Positions 6,553 through 7,433 of a stretch of DNA of 7,433 nucleotides are shown here, one piece after another. Location: the NCBI GenBank assembly GCA_013697225.1, contig JACCXG010000599.1, forward strand, positions 1 through 7,433, read 5' to 3'. This DNA is from Acidobacteriota bacterium. GTDB taxonomy: Bacteria; Acidobacteriota; Vicinamibacteria; Vicinamibacterales; 2-12-FULL-66-21. A program made the translations under genes and the position numbers. A model generated the notes under the pieces. The model saw only the letters and a program-made list of their open reading frames with translations. It did not search any database and had not been told where the DNA came from. The first letter of the stretch is position 1. Every line of letters starts with the position of its first letter.

Positions 6553-6567
6553 GCCGGAACCGCCGGC
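6553..6567 (+). repeat. Small hairpin after the selenoprotein stop
   Basis: GCCGG (6553-6557) and CCGGC (6563-6567) flank an AACCG loop immediately after the stop codon. It could protect the 3' end of the mRNA. There is no T-run after it, so it is not a convincing terminator. Confidence 0.25.
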
Positions 6568-6634
6568 CCGCGCCATCCCGGCAGACAGCTCCCGCCGCAC
6601 ACGAGCAGACGTGCCTCGGATGCGGGGTGACCTC

Positions 6635-7178
6635 ATGAAGCTCGCGCTGCTGCTCCTGTCGGTCTCGCTGGCGTGCGGAGCGCCGGCTGCTGCCCAGGCG
6701 CCGGGAGCGCCGCCGATCGCCGTCAGCGTCGATCTGCGCGGCCGCTTCGAGTCGGACGTCGACTCCACGCGCGAGGATGGCACGCGCGTCTCCTTCGCTG
6801 CTCCTGATTGGCCGCCTCCGGACCGGCTCGCTGCTCAGCCAGCAGTCACCACACCTCACGTTCGTCGATTTCAGCGGCGGCAGCGCCGATCCGCTTCGGG
6901 GCGTTCCCGACAGGTTCCTGCTGCAGCACGCGGCCGGCCCGTTTGAGTCCTGGATCGGCCGCAACGAGTTTTCCTTCTGGACGTAGAACGAGCTGTTCTG
7001 GTCCGCGACGCAGACGGACGCGAGCGACCTGCGGGGGCACGAGGTGAGCGGCCGCTACGGGCTCTCGAAGAACCTCGACTGCCACGCCCGCGGGTTCGGT
7101 GTCCGCTCCATTTCCACGCCGCAGGATGGCATACGCGGTCGCGTGGACGTCAACTGGCGGATCGCCCTGACCCGCTGA
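6635..7178 (+). pseudogene. Decayed outer-membrane porin-like gene
   Basis: An ATG at 6635, preceded by GGGGTGA, opens a signal peptide (MKLALLLLSVSLACGAPAAAQA) and a mature start IAVSVDLRGRFESDV, as in beta-barrel proteins. Near 6770-6800 the recognisable sequence moves to another frame, which reads IGRLRTGSLLSQQSPHLTFV, then WIGRNEFSFWT, a TAG at 6984-6986, NELFW, and finally GRYGLSKNLDCHARGFGVRS and VDVNWRIALTR to a stop at 7176-7178. The GRNEF-FWTQNELFW pattern resembles putative-porin proteins, where the TAG would replace a Gln (CAG to TAG). At about 180 codons it is far shorter than such porins, so an internal deletion after NELFW is also likely. One frameshift, one nonsense codon and a deletion make a functional product improbable. 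It follows the selenoprotein by 82 bp and may once have belonged to the same operon. Confidence 0.6.
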
Positions 7179-7197
7179 ACGCACCCCGCGGCGTGAT

Positions 7198-7211
7198 GCC
7201 CGATATCGGGC
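7198..7211. promoter_or_regulatory. Perfect 14-bp palindrome, candidate operator
   Basis: GCCCGATATCGGGC is a perfect dyad with no loop, so it is better suited to binding a dimeric repressor than to forming an RNA hairpin. It lies between the porin remnant and the permease-like fragment and could have controlled the latter. I cannot assign a regulator. Confidence 0.35.
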
Positions 7212-7263
7212 GGTCCCCCGACGTGCCGCGGTGTGCGGCCGACCATGTGACCTGGCCGGCACC

Positions 7264-7430
7264 CCTGGGGGGGGCGTCCTGCTCTGGTTCGCTGGAGGAC
7301 TCAATGCCCTCTGCGGCGCGCTCTCGCTGGCGGAAATGGCTGCCGCCCACCGCACCCGGGGCGTTCGGAACGTTCCGGCTCGAGCACGTCGGGCCTGACG
7401 CTGCACGGGCGCGGGGGCAACGCTCCACGC
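7264..7430 (+). pseudogene. Amino-acid permease-like fragment, frameshifted
   Basis: The frame through 7276 reads GGGVLLWFAGGLNALCGALS then LAEMAAAH, which resembles the second membrane helix and following loop of APC-superfamily amino-acid permeases (typically a WxxGGLLALxGAL-YAELAA pattern). After MAAA this frame drifts to RTRGVRNVP and stops within about 20 codons, whereas the alternative frame reads PPTAPGAFGTFRLEHVGPDA, similar to the permease continuation P-x-x-GGxFxFLRxAxG. This implies a frameshift near 7340. No start codon or first helix is visible upstream. The run of eight G at 7267-7274 is a possible slippage or error site. The window ends before more of the gene can be seen. Confidence 0.4.
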
Positions 7431-7433
7431 GCG

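Noticed and set aside
6553..6567. GCCGG/CCGGC hairpin as an intrinsic terminator
   Set aside because: No T-rich tract follows; the downstream bases are GC-rich.
3397..6783. Very long open frame (over 1100 codons) on the minus strand
   Set aside because: It is antisense to domains recognised on the plus strand. Its product is rich in R, A, H and E without motifs, as expected from high GC in third codon positions.
6846..7406. Minus-strand open frame of 186 codons at the right end
   Set aside because: It is arginine- and alanine-rich with no motifs, and runs antisense to the porin-like remnant, which has recognisable sequence.
1..7433. CRISPR array, rRNA, or insertion sequence
   Set aside because: No regularly spaced repeats, no rRNA-like blocks, and no transposase motifs with terminal inverted repeats were seen on either strand.

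Overview
The window is high-GC bacterial DNA with long secreted, calcium-binding-repeat proteins of the CRTAC1 (FG-GAP/VCBS plus UnbV_ASPIC) type. Together with an amidohydrolase, a periplasmic alkaline phosphatase and a porin-like remnant, this points to an Acidobacteriota-like organism, perhaps an uncultured one. That assignment is inference from gene content; the window contains no marker gene.

Layout, left to right. (1) Positions 1-405 hold no convincing gene. A 25-nt block at 231-255 matches the 3' end of a tRNA-Leu (T-loop, 3' acceptor strand, A discriminator, CCA), but the rest of the tRNA is absent. A long imperfect palindrome (257-295) follows immediately. This looks like the scar or outer attachment end of an element that integrated at a tRNA. 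(2) Two minus-strand genes, phosphatase then amidohydrolase, read right to left with a 65-bp gap and are probably one transcript. The phosphatase has a perfect TATAAT only 9 nt before its GTG start, so its mRNA may be leaderless. (3) Positions 2874-3149 are intergenic and contain a second, weaker tRNA-3'-end-like scrap. (4) A plus-strand pair follows: a small secreted DsbD-N-terminal-like protein, then after 7 nt a very large CRTAC1 protein ending in a TlpA/thioredoxin domain (CGPC). (5) From 6635 rightwards lie decayed genes: a porin-like pseudogene and a shifted fragment resembling an amino-acid permease, separated by a perfect 14-bp palindrome.

The main discovery is in region 4. The CRTAC1 reading frame is interrupted by one in-frame TGA at 5449-5451, between the sixth and seventh calcium-binding propeller motifs, and the same frame continues to 6552 with the seventh motif, the ASPIC domain and the thioredoxin domain. 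Starting 14 nt after the first base of the TGA is a perfect 6-bp stem (GCGTCA/TGACGC) with a GGTCG loop. Both position and loop resemble the E. coli fdhF SECIS, whose apical loop is GGUC. I read this as one selenoprotein of 951 residues with Sec585, not two genes and not a simple nonsense mutation. With the upstream DsbD-N-like protein (a Cys pair) and the C-terminal CGPC domain, it would form an extracytoplasmic thiol/selenol redox module. I do not know it from the classical bacterial selenoprotein list.
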